A stretch of 64,000 bases of DNA, taken from assembly GCA_009809945.1 (NCBI GenBank), contig WTPW01000635.1, positions 235,070 to 299,069 of the forward strand, read 5' to 3'. The position numbers and the translations under genes were made by a program. This DNA comes from Gigaspora margarita (taxonomy: Eukaryota > Glomeromycota > Glomeromycetes > Diversisporales > Gigasporaceae). Below are positions 21,664 through 33,045 of the stretch, piece after piece. The notes under the pieces were generated by a model. That model did no database searches, was not told where the DNA came from, and saw only the letters and a list, made by a program, of their open reading frames with translations. Position 1 is the first letter of the stretch; each line of letters opens with the position of its first letter.

Positions 21664-22190
21664 ATGGAAATTGCAAATATTGTAACTGATATAATACCTC
21701 TTCAGTTTGGTGTCAATTATGTGATTCTTGAAAAGTGGATCAAGAAACAAGTGGTGATAAGAATATTGATGATTGCATTAAGAAATTTCAACTTAAGGCT
21801 ATGGAATTTGAAAACGTTATTGAATGGATTCTATTTAACAGATTAGAAAATATAAAAGTCATTGGACAAGGAGGGTTTGGTATAGTATATTCATCATTTT
21901 GGTTAGATAGTAATCGAGTGGTCAAAGGTAATAACGATTTAGGTCATGTACAATATTGTAACAAATCCTGTGAAGTTGCTCTTAAGACAAACAGTCACTG
22001 GAACTTTTTGAAAATGTGAGTTAAATTATTTATATATTACTAGCATACTTACTTGAAATTATAGGATACTGCTTTTTTTAATTAATTAACACGTATTGTA
22101 TTATAAGTTTAAAAATCATATGCAATTAGGGAAATATAGAATTCATGGAATAACTCAAAATACAGAAACTAAACAATCCGTATAAGCGCA
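21664..22190 (+). pseudogene. Protein-kinase gene fragment, decayed
   Basis: In the frame of 21735-22019 the translation runs SGDKNIDDCIKKFQLKAMEF, then a linker with ENVIEWILFNRLENIK, then the glycine-rich loop VIGQGGFGIVYSSFW, then a VALK block with the expected ATP-anchoring lysine (about 21970). Upstream in the same frame are paired cysteines (CKYCN, then WCQLCDS) typical of the header of the expanded arbuscular-mycorrhizal-fungus kinases; stop codons interrupt this header. A good donor-like GTGAGT follows at 22016. Downstream at about 22107-22180 the next block FKNHMQLGKYRIHGITQNTETK continues the kinase N-lobe. It then breaks off where a repeat begins near 22182. The catalytic loop and C-lobe are absent, so it cannot encode an active kinase. 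Confidence 0.8.
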
Positions 22191-22300
22191 AAATAACACT
22201 TGTGGCATTATTTTGAAAATCAGAAATCCCTAAAATAGAATATGTGGTCTCGAATTTGCACTCATGGGTGTCCCAAATTAAAGTGCATCTCAATATATCT
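22182..22300. mobile_element. Left end of element related to 18855-19752
   Basis: GCGCAAAATAACACTTGTGG followed by GGCATTATTTTGAAAATC and CATGGGTGTCCCAAATT parallels the left end of 18855-19752 block by block. It truncates the kinase fragment. A matching right end was not identified, so the extent is uncertain. Confidence 0.5.
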
Positions 22301-22316
22301 ATATAAAAGTAAAGAA

Positions 22317-22421
22317 GCAAAAAATGCTCCAGAACTAGGTCTGATACTAAGTAAACATACTTTCGAGCTCTATTCATATTGAGGTTTACTTAGTACCAAA
22401 TCTAGTTCCGGAGCATGTTGC
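22317..22421. repeat. Inverted repeat, ~38-bp arms
   Basis: The left arm 22317-22355 (GCAAAAAATGCTCCAGAACT...) and right arm 22384-22421 (...GTTCCGGAGCATGTTGC) are inverted complements around a 28-base loop. No genes. Confidence 0.65.
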
Positions 22422-23081
22422 TCAGATCTTATTGTGATTCAAGGGTACGATTCAAAAAATTAACTATTTTAAACATTTAGCAAACTATACTTTGTATATT
22501 GGTGAGAGATGTGCGATATAAATTATTTAGAAAGGTTAAAATTTTAATATACTGTATCAATTATTATGTAAATATAGTGAATAAAGTTAAAAATTTAAGT
22601 ATATTCAATAATTTCTTGGTTTTTTTTATAATTAGATGGGTCAGCTTTGTAGATTCAAAAAAAAATTTATTTGTATCGAAAAATTCCTTTTTTTAAATAA
22701 ATTTTTTATAATTTAAAATAAAAAGCAAAGTTGCTATAAAATAGTTAGCATGCTAAGTTTTAAAATCAAGTAATGAACTCTAAAATTATTATACTTTCTT
22801 ATTTTGCTTTTTCGAATTTATTACTCTTTGCAACCATTATTTCAATAGCATAATAACATTTTGTCCATCAAAATTTCAAAAAACAAATTAAACGCCTTTA
22901 TATATTTTTGTCTATGTTATTTTTGTAACAAATTTCAAGTTATATTGACCAAATTATTACTAGCAGATTTTGAATATCATATATATATTTTTTTTTTATC
23001 TCACCTTCATTACAGTAGCCATTTTCAGTAGATTTCAAATACCATTCAAATGTGTTTTTCCAAGTTCAAGTGAATCATTGC

Positions 23082-23262
23082 AGGACCCCGAAATATATAT
23101 AGATAGGTCAGATAAATTATAGGGTTACTAAAAAAGGAGAGATCTGCAAAAAAAACTTCAAAAATAAGCAAAAAAATTACTATAAATAGAAAAAATCTAC
23201 ATAAAAAACCTCAAAAATAAGCAAACTCATACCTGACCTATCTATGTATATTTCGGGGTCCT
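23082..23262. mobile_element. hAT-type MITE, 181 bp
   Basis: The ends AGGACCCCGAAATATATATA and the inverse TATATTTCGGGGTCCT extend into GATAGGTCAG/CTGACCTATC, giving about 30-bp inverted ends. Exact 8-bp duplications ATCATTGC lie at 23074-23081 and 23263-23270. The interior has two direct copies of an AAAAATAAGCAAA-type motif. The size and 8-bp target make hAT the best assignment. Confidence 0.85.
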
Positions 23263-24720
23263 ATCATTGCCTTTTCAACCTATACTTTCGTCATAACAAA
23301 CTCCAAGATTATATTAGTAGATTTCAAATATCAAATACCCAATATTACATTGTCTGTTTTAATTGCCATCTTCAGTTATTTCTAATCCTGCTTCCCAAAT
23401 ATAAATTAATCAAAATTAGTTTCATTATTGTTATATAAATCAATCTATGCATATACATATTTTTATTCAAATAATGTATAAAGTTATATCATATACATAT
23501 GCATGCTTTTCTGATTTTTCATATAGAATACAGCCTTCTGCAGACTTTCTAAGCATCAGGCAAAACCACACACTTTGGCCATTAAGATCAGGAACATTGA
23601 ATGTGTTTAATGCCTAAGGCAATTGAGGTAGACAGATATAAAGAAGCATTAAATTTGAACTGCAAGTTATACTGAGACTACAGTAGATGAAGTTTTTGAA
23701 ATTAACATTAACAATAAAAAGTTGTTTTCTGGTGGCGACAGAGTGAGTGTGAGATTATTGCTCGCTGCTTATTGCATCTATCTTTCTAATTAGTTTTTAA
23801 ATCAATTAACTTATCTATTTTTAATTCAAGTTTAGCAAATAATCTATTGTGTAAGTCCTTACGGCATTTAATAACCACTCAATCACTACTCCAAGAAAGA
23901 AACGACTAAAAAAACAAATATAATGCCGCAGAATTAAAACCAGCTAGTCTACTAGACAACTGAGAAATTAAGTTAGAAAAGTGAGAAAAATTTAAAGAAA
24001 GACCTGATATAACTACAAAGGAGTATGAAGAACTATAGGACGGAGCTGGTACAGTTGTTGCAAGGTTTCATTTTTCGAATCTTCCTTGTGCTTTGAATGT
24101 TTTGTTGTTGGTTCATTCATTATCTTTTCAGACAAAATCCTATTTCTCTAAAAATAGCCGTATAAAAATTTAGTATATTGTGCAATGTTTGTACATATTG
24201 ATGCGCTAAGATAAAAGCTGATTTTTTAAATATTATATTTAAAATAATGAGCTTCTCAAATAATGCATACCTAATATCGTTCCAAATCCTTATATTTATC
24301 TATTTCAATTCTAACTCAACATTGTTGGTTTGGCTTCTGAATAATCAAAATATAAGATTCGCGATTTTGGTTTGAATTAATTTATATTAGGTACATGCTA
24401 TTTTCAAGTGCTTATAGGCTTTAAGTTGTGTGCAATATCTTACCTTCATTTCTTTCATCTTAAAATAATTGAGTATGAGGTATATGATTCAACTTTTAAT
24501 GATAAAAAAAATGGCTATAAAGTTTTTTTTATGATTATTTACTTACATTCATCTATTTCAAGTTTCAAAATAAAAATAGTATCTTGACAAATAGGTTATT
24601 TCAAAAAAATTTATAATTAAGACTTTGACCAATCGAACATGATAACATATGAATTCATATAATTTATATACAAAATGACAGATTTTGTGCTACTATTAAA
24701 CTTGTGTAACAATTGAGTTG
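23263..24720. other. Interior of the 3.4-kb element, no gene recognised
   Basis: The stretch 23520-24110 has more G/C than its surroundings (for example GGTGGCGACAGAGTGAGTGT near 23730), as if derived from a gene. I could not follow any frame or recognise a domain. The remainder is AT-rich. Confidence 0.35.
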
Positions 24721-24747
24721 TCCCCCTATAATTTTACTAACCCCTAG

Positions 24748-25489
24748 CTACTATTACACTATATAAGTAATTCCTATAACAAAATTATTTATAATAAATC
24801 ATAGTAGAATTAAGATAATTCAATATAAATTAATCAAATTTAACTATATATTATGTATACTACAATAGATAAAAGTTCTGTAAAAGAATTTTTAATAGTA
24901 ATATAATTTTCAAAGTGCTACTATTGAACTTATTATATTATAAGAAAAATAAAATAAACTAAAAATACCAAAAATAAAACCTTTTGCCAGATTTTGTCTT
25001 GATATAGAAGTACTACTAGAACCTCCTTTTCTCTTGTATAGTATAGAAAAAGGTTATATTGTGAGCCAGATATATTAAATATAAAGTGAAAAAGAATATT
25101 GAGAATTGTAATTGGAGATATAGTATTATTTGTTGTTATATATGAGAATGAAATTATTTTGGTTCTAAAATCTAAAATTAAATTTGAAAACAAAATTTTT
25201 TTTGACCTATTTTACTAAAAGACAAAATTATTTTGATACTTTTTTTGAATAGACAAAATAATAAGGAATATATCTATAAAAATTTATTTGCTCTTCCTTA
25301 TAAAACTATTTAATTTTTTTAATAAAGATGTAATAGACATTTTTTAATAATCAATTTTGGTAGTATTACTATTTTTATAAATCTACAAACTATATTTATA
25401 TACACATATAATAAATTTATATATTGCATAATTGAAACTTGTATCAGATTGAATTTGATATATGTCAGATAACAATCATTTTAGTGAAT
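24748..25489. other. Second tandem repeat resumes, then AT-rich spacer
   Basis: Units like those at 20706-21300 continue to about 24905. After that the sequence is AT-rich. A 260-bp minus-strand frame (24933-25193) is isoleucine/phenylalanine-rich with no motif and is not called. Confidence 0.4.
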
Positions 25490-26160
25490 GAACCTGTCTA
25501 AAAAATTTTTACCTGGGTCACCCAACAGGTGAACAATGTGCTACCTAAGTAGAAACAGATCAGTTCTAAAAAAGGTACCATTCAGATTACTCAACAAGTG
25601 ACCCATTGGGTTACTTGAATTAGAAATGATAATTTTATGCTACAATAAACTATTAATTATACATGCAACAAAAGTAAATTATGCACCTTTGATGCACATA
25701 TATTTTTTATAATTATATGCTATTTTGCAACAAAAATTCATATTTATGCATAATTATACTATGTTTTTGCTACAACACACAAAGTTTAGTACTGTAACTA
25801 CTATTTAGAATACTTCAGAACTTTCTTAAATTTTTTTTCTACCTTGCTTGTAACTTATATTGATTAATTTTCTATTCAGAACCTTTCAGAATTATGCTAA
25901 AAGAGCCAATCATACAAAGATTGCTTAATAGCAACATACTTTATATGGCATTATGAGGCAAATCTAACTTATTATATATTATCAATCATATTATACAGTT
26001 TATGCAGTTTTATTTGAGTTGTATAAAATCATCATTTCTGACCTGGATCAAAAAAAATCAGAATAGTTAATATAACTAGTGAATTGTACTATCTGAGTAG
26101 AAATAGATCAGTTCAAAAAAAGACACAACTCAGATCAGCTAACTGGTAACAAAAACCCTA
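25490..26160. repeat. Dispersed ACCTGGRTCA repeat, two diverged copies
   Basis: Segments at about 25505-25620 and 26040-26150 share ACCTGGRTCA, then CTA.CTGAGTAGAAAYAGATCAG, then TTC.AAAAAAG and CTCAGAT blocks. A third shorter relative is at 27475-27545 (GGTAACCCAATAGG, TTAAAAAAAATCAGGTAG). The family is not identified. No coding sequence; the two opposite-strand 73-codon frames at 26182-26479 show no motif. Confidence 0.4.
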
Positions 26161-26502
26161 AATATGTACAAAAAACCTTTGTCATATACTCAAACTAAAT
26201 TTTTTAAAACGTTTGTCTATTTGTATACAAAAATGAGCTTTTTGATAGCAAATTTGCTTGACCTTTGATGTACACTTAATTAATATTATTAAAAAGATTG
26301 GCATACACTTACTGATTATGTTAAATTGGTATATCATACAGTATATAAGAGAGGTTATACTAATTTCTCTACCAATTTTTGTTATTGGCCAATCAGAATG
26401 CAAGATCAGGTATAATATGATAATTAAAACAACAATTGCTTTTTTTGAAAAGTTACACTTATTACAAAACTTTGTCTAAGAAATCATTTTTTGTATACTA
26501 AT

Positions 26503-27008
26503 AAGGGGCACCTATAAATAACGTTATGCTTGAGGGGGGTCCCCCAAAATATAATAATTTTCCAATATATAGAGGGGGTTCCCCAAAACATAACATAATT
26601 TTTTTATAAAAATTTGTCTAAAACTTGATCCATTGGTCCAAATTGGATAGTTTTGGTACTATTCGAATCGTCTCAGTGAGAGGATTCGAATGGTACCAAA
26701 ATCATTTGATTTGGATTACTGGATCACAGTTTATTAATAAAATACTATTGGTTATCATGTTTTCTTATAAAATTACTATAAAATCAATAGTATTTCATTA
26801 ATAAAACGTGATCCAGTAATCCAAATGAAATGATTTTGGTACCATTGGATTTGTCTTATAGAGACAAATCGAATGGGACCAAAATCATCCAAATTGGTTC
26901 ACTGGGCATAATATATTCAAGTTTTTGTAAAATTTTATAAATTTTTTTTATATAGTAAAGAGGGTCAAGAGCTACTATGTAGGGGTACTTATTTATGGAT
27001 ACCCCCTA
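26503..27008. mobile_element. Foldback element with ATTCGAATC hairpins
   Basis: The ends AAGGGGCACCTATAAATAAC and the inverse (TTATTTATGGATACCCCCT) are imperfect inverted repeats. Inside, two hairpins share one plan: GATCCAGTGATCCAAAT, GATTTTGGTACCATTCGAAT, core CTCA..GAG, then back. They are mirrored around a loop at about 26720-26800. GGGGGGTCCCCCAAAA and GGGGGTTCCCCAAAA direct words lie near the left end. Target duplication unclear. Confidence 0.55.
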
Positions 27009-27798
27009 AAAAAATTTCTTGCAAAATTTTAGTACTATATAATATATCTACTAACTTTAATCCTAACTCTAACAAAGATAACATATTTTATTTAGAAAGT
27101 AATATATAAATTAGTATAAATAATTTTAGGCAGTGAGACAATAGGAAAAAATTAGTAAATTCTATAGGAAAATATGTATTCTGAAAAGTTTTGAATAAAA
27201 AATAAATAAATGTAAATTACAAGCAAGGTCTAAGAAAATATTCAAAAAATTTCAAAAAGCTTACTTAAATATTTAAATCTTTATCGTACATTAGCTTAAT
27301 AATAAATTTTGCTTAATTGTACACTTTATTAAAGTATAAAAAACTTATATTAAACTTATATTATACATTAAATATATAGCTTTAAGCCAATGTACACTTC
27401 TATAATAAAAGTTTTTTGTACATCTATATAAGATTTGAAGATGAAGGTTTATATATATAACATATTAGTATTCAGGGGTTCTCTGGTAACCCAATAGGTA
27501 ATTTGCCAGATTATCTAGATCATTTAAAAAAAATCAGGTAGTTAATATAACAAATATAACTAAAATTAGTATAAAGACAAAATGAATACAATATATCAAT
27601 TAGTCTTTATAATAAATATATATGGGTAAATATATATATTTTTTGTTTTTTTTTCTAAGGCAATTATTTTAATTTGCTTTTCTCTCTTTTTTTTTAACAC
27701 ACTTTTTTTGAATTTTTACTTTTTTGTTTTTTTGTTTTTTACTCAATCTTTAATAATAGATATTTTGATGACTAGTAATCAAAATTAGCTAAAATTTT
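27009..27798. other. AT-rich spacer, nothing firm
   Basis: No gene. Contains the weak third ACCTGG-family relative near 27475-27545 and T-rich runs at 27640-27740. Confidence 0.4.
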
Positions 27799-27990
27799 AA
27801 TAATAAATAGTAACTACATTTACTATAATATATAAAAATTTCAGATGATTTGGTATAGTAATACTTATGTAATTGCTTATATATGATAGGAAATTTTTTA
27901 AAAAAAATTAACTATCATATACAAGCAATTATATAAGTATTACTATACCATATTATCTAAAATTTTTATATATTATAGTTAATTATTAAT
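27799..27990. repeat. Near-perfect hairpin, ~75-bp arms
   Basis: The left arm (about 27815-27890, ending TTGCTTATATATGATAG) and right arm (27912-27988, beginning CTATCATATACAAGCAATTA) are almost exact inverted complements with a 20-base loop. The low divergence of the arms suggests a recent palindromic element or gene conversion. Confidence 0.75.
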
Positions 27991-28064
27991 ACTATCTATA
28001 ATAAAGATTTGGGCCAATTTAGATCAATAGTTATTGAGATATCCATCTAGTAATACAAATCAAA

Positions 28065-28365
28065 AGTTGAAAAATCAATTAGTTGATAAAGTTGACAACT
28101 AATCGATTTCATTTTTATAGCCTAACTTACTTGATTAGTTAATTAATCAACTAATCGATTAGTCAATTAATCAATTAGTCAATTAGTCAATTAATCAATT
28201 AATCAATTAGTTGATTAATCGATTAGTTTATTAGTTGATTATTCAAATAATTAATTAGTTGAATAATCGATTAGTTGAATATCGATTAGTCGATTATCGA
28301 TTATTGATTAGTCATACTATAATTGATTAATTGATTATAGATTAATTGATTAATCAACTGATTGG
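28065..28365. repeat. ATTAGTTGATTAATC palindromic array
   Basis: About 300 bases made almost only of ATTAGTTGATTAATCGATTA-type words and their inverses, so the array is self-complementary at many registers. A comparable array is at 32230-32480. It lies just downstream of the hAT transposase pseudogene. Confidence 0.75.
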
Positions 28366-29579
28366 GCTTTATACGCTTTTTTTTGAAACTTTTTTTTCTG
28401 TATTTAAATTCTTAGTATGTAGTATTTTTTATTAAAATTACTTATAAGAACACTCCTTGAGTTATCTTTATTTCTATGTTATATATTTGCTTTACAGTAT
28501 ATAGTAATATTTGATGAAAAAAAGGGAAAATAATATATATCAGATATATAAAAATAAAAAGGAAGGGAAAATATAATTTTTTTATTTTTATTATATATTT
28601 TAAAGATTTTTTACTAAAAAATGGATTGTTTTATTTTTTTAAAGAGGGGAAATTTTTATGTATGTCAAATTCTGTTTTAAAATCAACAACTTGTTCACAA
28701 AATATGGGTCTAGTTGATTTTTTTTGAGGTAATGTGGTTGCTAGCATCCAAAAATAACCTTTTCAATAAGACCAAAGAGGCTGGAATTGCAAGATGATTT
28801 CTTGCAAAAATAGAGAGAATGGAGAATTGACTTTTTTGTTTATTCTACCAATCTAGTGAGTCATTTTCTTCCATTTGATCTTCTTTAGAAATTAAAAGGT
28901 ATCTATCAATTTCACCTTGATTAATAAATTTTAATAGATTCATTATAATCATTCTGAATTGATGAAAAAAACTTTTTATGGTAATCTTTTTATGGTAGCT
29001 TGTTCTGATAAATTTGTATTAGCAGTTGTTGCTTGATTAATTTGTATATTTAGTTCATTAAATTGATCTTTTATTTCTTCAATAATCTCTCTTTGTAATG
29101 ACTATTATAATTTAATAGAAGGATTAAACCAAATTACATACATCAAATTAACAATATTATTTTATATTTACAGTAGAGCAGAAAGATAGGTTTTTAAATC
29201 TCAGGTCAAGAAAAGAAGCAAACAGACTATATTTAGATAATAGTGACTATCTACTTGATAAATTATCAGGAATGGTATCTTTTACTTCATTTGTAATACA
29301 AGATTTACTATTTATATTGTTAAGATAATTAATTAATTCCTTAATTGTTGGCACTATAATACACAACTTCATATAATTGGATCCAGAACAAATTTCAGTC
29401 ACTTTATCAAAAGGATATAAAAGGTCAACAAGGTCACGTATATCTTGAAACTCATTATTAGAAAGTATCTTTTCTCGAATATTACTTCCATCACATTGGT
29501 GTTCAATATTTGAAGAATTTTCCAGATCATTAACTACATCAGCAAAAATATATATACATAATTTTGCATAAGTTTTTAC

Positions 29580-29890
29580 AGTATTAAGAAAATCGTAAAC
29601 TTATATAAGATTTAGTATAAAACTATATAAGTCTTACAGTGCATAAAAAATCATAAATTTACATAAAATTTTTATATAAATTTACAATTTTCTTATAGTG
29701 TATAAAAAAATCATAAATTTATATAAAATTTTTACGTAAATTTATGATTTTCTTACATATCATAAGAAAATTATAAATTTACATAAAAATTTTACATAAA
29801 TTTACAATTTTTTTACATTCTATAAGAAAATCGTAACTTTACATAAAAATTTTACATAAATTTACAATTTTCTTATAGTGTGTAAATTTA
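29580..29890. repeat. ~60-bp palindromic tandem repeat
   Basis: Five units alternate ATAAGAAAATCGTAAATTTA, ACATAAAATTTTTACATAAA and TTTACAATTTTCTTATAGTG. Each is an inverted repeat of its neighbour, so the block is a tandem palindrome like 2090-4445 but shorter. Confidence 0.7.
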
Positions 29891-30389
29891 TATTAAAAGA
29901 AAATATGAAGGTAAAAAATTTTTTAAGCCTATATGATATATCATCTTGTATAAATCATAAATATATGTAGTACAAAATGTGAAAAAAACTTAAAAAAAAA
30001 GTTTTACACTAATTTTTTTTAATTTTTGCATTTGTTCAATTTTTGCATTTTTTGAAATATTTCGAATACTTTTGAAATATTTTAGAACTGAAAAACCAAG
30101 CTAGATTAGTAGATCTGTAGTCTGGATCATACCAAGAGCATATTTGACTAATATTTTTAAAATATTTTGAAATGTTTTGATGACTATAGTACAAGATCAG
30201 ATTATATCTTTGTTTATTTTTTTTTGTTTATAATTTAAATCTTCTATTAATTTTATATTGTTTTTTTATTTTTGGTTTGTTTTTTTTTTTTGGTTTCATT
30301 TTATTTTGTTTAGTTTCATTTTGTTTTGTCATTTTTTTCTTTTATTTATTATTTTTTAATTTTTTTATTTTATTTTTACAAATACACCA

Positions 30390-31100
30390 ACCCTAATTTT
30401 TTTTGCCACTTTGCAAGAAATCTAATGACTTTTTGACACTTTGTGCAAGCCAACTCATCCTTCTGACACTTTGCAAGAACATACAACTGATTTTACCAAC
30501 AAATTCTAAATTTCAAAGAACATCTCTTTAAAGAAATAAAGGTTTAGTTAGTACTTTATTTATTTTTTTGTTTAATGTTTTTTGTTCTTTTTGTTTTTGT
30601 TTTATTCTGGCACTTTGTTTCAAAAAAAATAATTTATGCTTTTTTGACACTTTGCAAGCAAACCCAGACCTTTTTGGAACTTTGCAAGAATATATACAAC
30701 ACAATTTCTGTTATGAACTCTACTTCAGAGAAATGGAGATTTGGGGTTTCATTTTTTTATTTAGTTTGCTTACATTTTGATTTTTTTTGTTAGTTTCTTT
30801 TTATTTATTTTTTTAATTTTTATTTTTTTATTTATTCCGGTACTTTGCAAAAACTGTGATTTTAATGATTTGTGAATTGCAAGAACACGAACTCTTACTT
30901 TGTGAAATGGAAATTTGGGGCTTTGTTTATTTTTTTTAGTTTGCTTATAGTTTTGTTTTCTGTTTGTTTTTACTTATTTTTTTAATTTTATTTTATTTTA
31001 TTTATTCCTGACTTTCTTCAAAACTTTGCAAGAAAGCAATCTGACTTTTCTAGCACTTTACAAGAACACCAACTCTAACTTCTCAAGCACTTTGCAAGAA
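30390..31100. repeat. ACTTTGCAAGAA repeat field
   Basis: The word CACTTTGCAAGAA, often preceded by TTTTTGA or CTTTTT, recurs about ten times. It is grouped in a larger loose period of roughly 200 bases that also contains AGAGAAATGGAGATTTGGGG and AGTTTGCTTA. No protein reading is supported. Confidence 0.6.
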
Positions 31101-32199
31101 ATAGTGAATATAAGCGAATATGAAAAAAAGAAATAATAGCTAACTGCAGAGTGAGGAAAATAAGTATGTTAGGCTAGTATTTTTATGGAATTAAATGTGA
31201 CAAAGTGCAAAAGTTTTTAAAATATTATTATTTTTTTAATATTTTTTTTAGTTTCATTTTTTTTGGGTTTATTTTTTTTTATCATTTTTTTATTATTTTA
31301 TGTAAAGAATGTATAATATTATATAATAAAAATACATAATATTAATTAAAATTTAAAAAAAAAATAAATAAAATTTTATAATAAATTGCGAACCCTTGCG
31401 AAACTTGCAAAAACCTATAAAATGTTTAAAAAACTTGCAAAAAGTCTAATCATGTGATTATTATTATTAATTGATCATAATATCTCATTGATTTACACAA
31501 GTTTTTGCCAGTTTTTATCAGTTTTCAATATTTGTTGTTCGTAATATTTTTGCTATATTTTGAATTTACTATAGCATAAATGTTTGTAATTATTACACCT
31601 TCGTAATACTCTAAAATTACTATAGTATAAACTTACATAATTATTACTCTATATAATATTCTAAACTAATCATAAGTTTTTATAAGTTTACACTTGCATA
31701 AAAACTTATGAAGGTTTATGCATATTTTTTTTGCTGATATAACCACTTAATTGGTTTTTCAAGTTTTGTAAGTCTTTTAATGCCATACATATAGAGTTCT
31801 AGTAGGTCTTCACATCTTGAATATGTCAGCAGTTTCTGTTTTTTTTACTAGTATTTATTTGAACCTTTTATAGTTGTTTACACATTTTTTTTCTACCCAA
31901 AAGTCAAATTAATGCTTTATATTTTACAATTAGATTATATATAGTATCTAAACCTGCATTAATACTCAATTGTAATGTGTATACTGCACAAAAAATGTTG
32001 ACAATGGGCTTTGATGCCAAAATTTTATTCAAAATTTGTGTGATGGCTACCTTAATATTTGCACTATTATCCAAGGTAATGCTTACTAGTTTATTTTCAC
32101 TAATGCCAAACTCTTTTAACACTAGTTCAATAGTGTGAACAATGTTAATAGCAATTTTTACTTACCTATAGTGTTATGAATTAGAGCAAAAAAATGTAT

Positions 32200-32817
32200 T
32201 TGGTTAGTTGGTTAAATATTTTTTAAAAAATCAACAAAAATCGATAATTGTTAACTAATTGATTAATCAATTATTCAATTAGTTAACTAATTAATTAAAT
32301 AATTAATCAATTCATAACTAATTATTTAATTGATTAATTAATTAGTAACTAATTATTTAATTGATTAATCAATTAGTTTCTAATTAATTGATCGATTAAT
32401 CAATTAGTTAACTAATTAATTGATTGATTAATCAATTATTTAACAATAATCAATTAGTTAATTATTTATTAATTGTAGTTGTTAATTATGGGTCAAAAAA
32501 ATTTAAAATCTAATTACATAATCTATCTAATCAATTAAACAATTAATTGAGTAATTGGTTAATAATTACATTAAAATTATTGTTGTAGCTAAAGCTGAAA
32601 TTTAGGGATTTCAATTTAAAAATATAAACCTTACCAAAATCTCTTATACTCTTATATTATTAAAGCTAACCTTAAACTCTAATCTAACTATTAAAAAAAA
32701 AAGCTAAGAAAATGCACTCCAAAAATTTTTGAAAGTTTCATATTAAAATAATTAAATTTTCTAGCTTCAGTCATGACAATTATTAATCAATTAGTTTTTA
32801 ACTCAGCCAACTAACTG
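32200..32817. mobile_element. Foldback element with ATTAATC array, nested in hAT gene
   Basis: The outer ends TTGGTTAGTTGG (left) and the inverse CCAACTAACTGA (right) match imperfectly. The left half is an AATTGATTAATCAATTAGTT array (32230-32480). A second inner pair, GTAGCTAAAGCTGAAATTT (32584) and AAATTTTCTAGCTTCAGTCA (near 32755), bounds a central segment with CTAACCTTAAACTCTAATCT. It separates pieces 1 and 2 of the transposase pseudogene. Confidence 0.5.
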
Positions 32818-33045
32818 ATCAATCAAATTTTGTTTTATATTACTACTCACCCATTTCAGTTACACTTAATATAAAATCATACAACTTAAATTCCTTCGAG
32901 ATCCAGTGGCATATAATGCCTAAATAAGAATTATGTGCTTGGGAAGTCCATAAGTCAAAAGTAAGTGATATCATATCTGCTTGGGTAGAGGTCTTAATAG
33001 TTCAAAAAATAAGGTTTCAAATATTCATTTGGTCAATTTTGTTAA

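Larger units (their letters stand above)
21304..24747. mobile_element. 3,444-bp TIR element carrying a kinase fragment
   Basis: The left end CTAGGGGTTAGTAAAATTAT continues with GGGGGCCAACT. The right end is its inverse (AGTTGTCCCCCTATAATTTTACTAACCCCTAG when read out), giving inverted ends of about 33 bp with one indel. Exact 7-bp repeats CTACTAT flank it (21297-21303 and 24748-24754), and the tandem repeat on either side rejoins without it. No transposase is recognised inside. Instead it holds a decayed host kinase fragment (21664-22190), a TA-type element end (22182), a foldback (22317-22421) and a hAT MITE (23082-23262). The superfamily is not assignable from a 7-bp target and these ends. 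Most likely a nonautonomous element that picked up host sequence. Confidence 0.75.
29538..31738. mobile_element. 2.2-kb repeat-filled insertion in the hAT gene
   Basis: The inverted ends ATCAGCAAAAA (left) and TTTTTTTGCTGAT (right), with further CATAAGTTTTTA/TAAAAACTTATG matches inside, bound a segment that separates two pieces of the transposase frame. Flanking octamers TTAACTAC and ATAACCAC match at six of eight positions, compatible with an old 8-bp duplication. Inside are a ~60-bp palindromic tandem repeat (29580-29890), a CACTTTGCAAGAA repeat field (30390-31100) and T-rich tracts. The small frames in the T-rich part (30568-30793) are low complexity. Confidence 0.6.
28639..33006 (-). pseudogene. 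hAT transposase pseudogene in pieces
   Basis: Read on the minus strand. (1) 33006-32845: the conserved MISLTFDLWTSQAHNSYLG and CHWISKEFKLYDF block, ending in a stop after TEMGE. (2) about 32190-31904: HNTIG, then frame change, INIVHTIELVLKEFGIS, ITLDNSANIKVAI, AVYTLQLSINAGL (the catalytic-region TLDN...HTLQL equivalents). (3) 31903-31739: QDVKTY.NSI.MALK. (4) 29537-29150: DIRDLVDLLYPFDKVTEICS and SKYSLFASFLDLRFKNLSF. (5) about 29110-28639: EIDRYLLISKEDQMEENDSL and the C-terminal dimerisation block ARNHLAIPASLVLLKRLF, HITSKKNQLDPYFVNKLL. Two elements are nested between pieces (32200-32817 and 29538-31738). Several stops and frame changes make it inactive. The BED finger N-terminus is not seen here. 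Confidence 0.85.

Noticed and set aside
30568-30793. Overlapping 70-72-codon hydrophobic proteins
   Set aside because: They derive from a T-rich repeat field with ACTTTGCAAGAA words and overlap in two frames.
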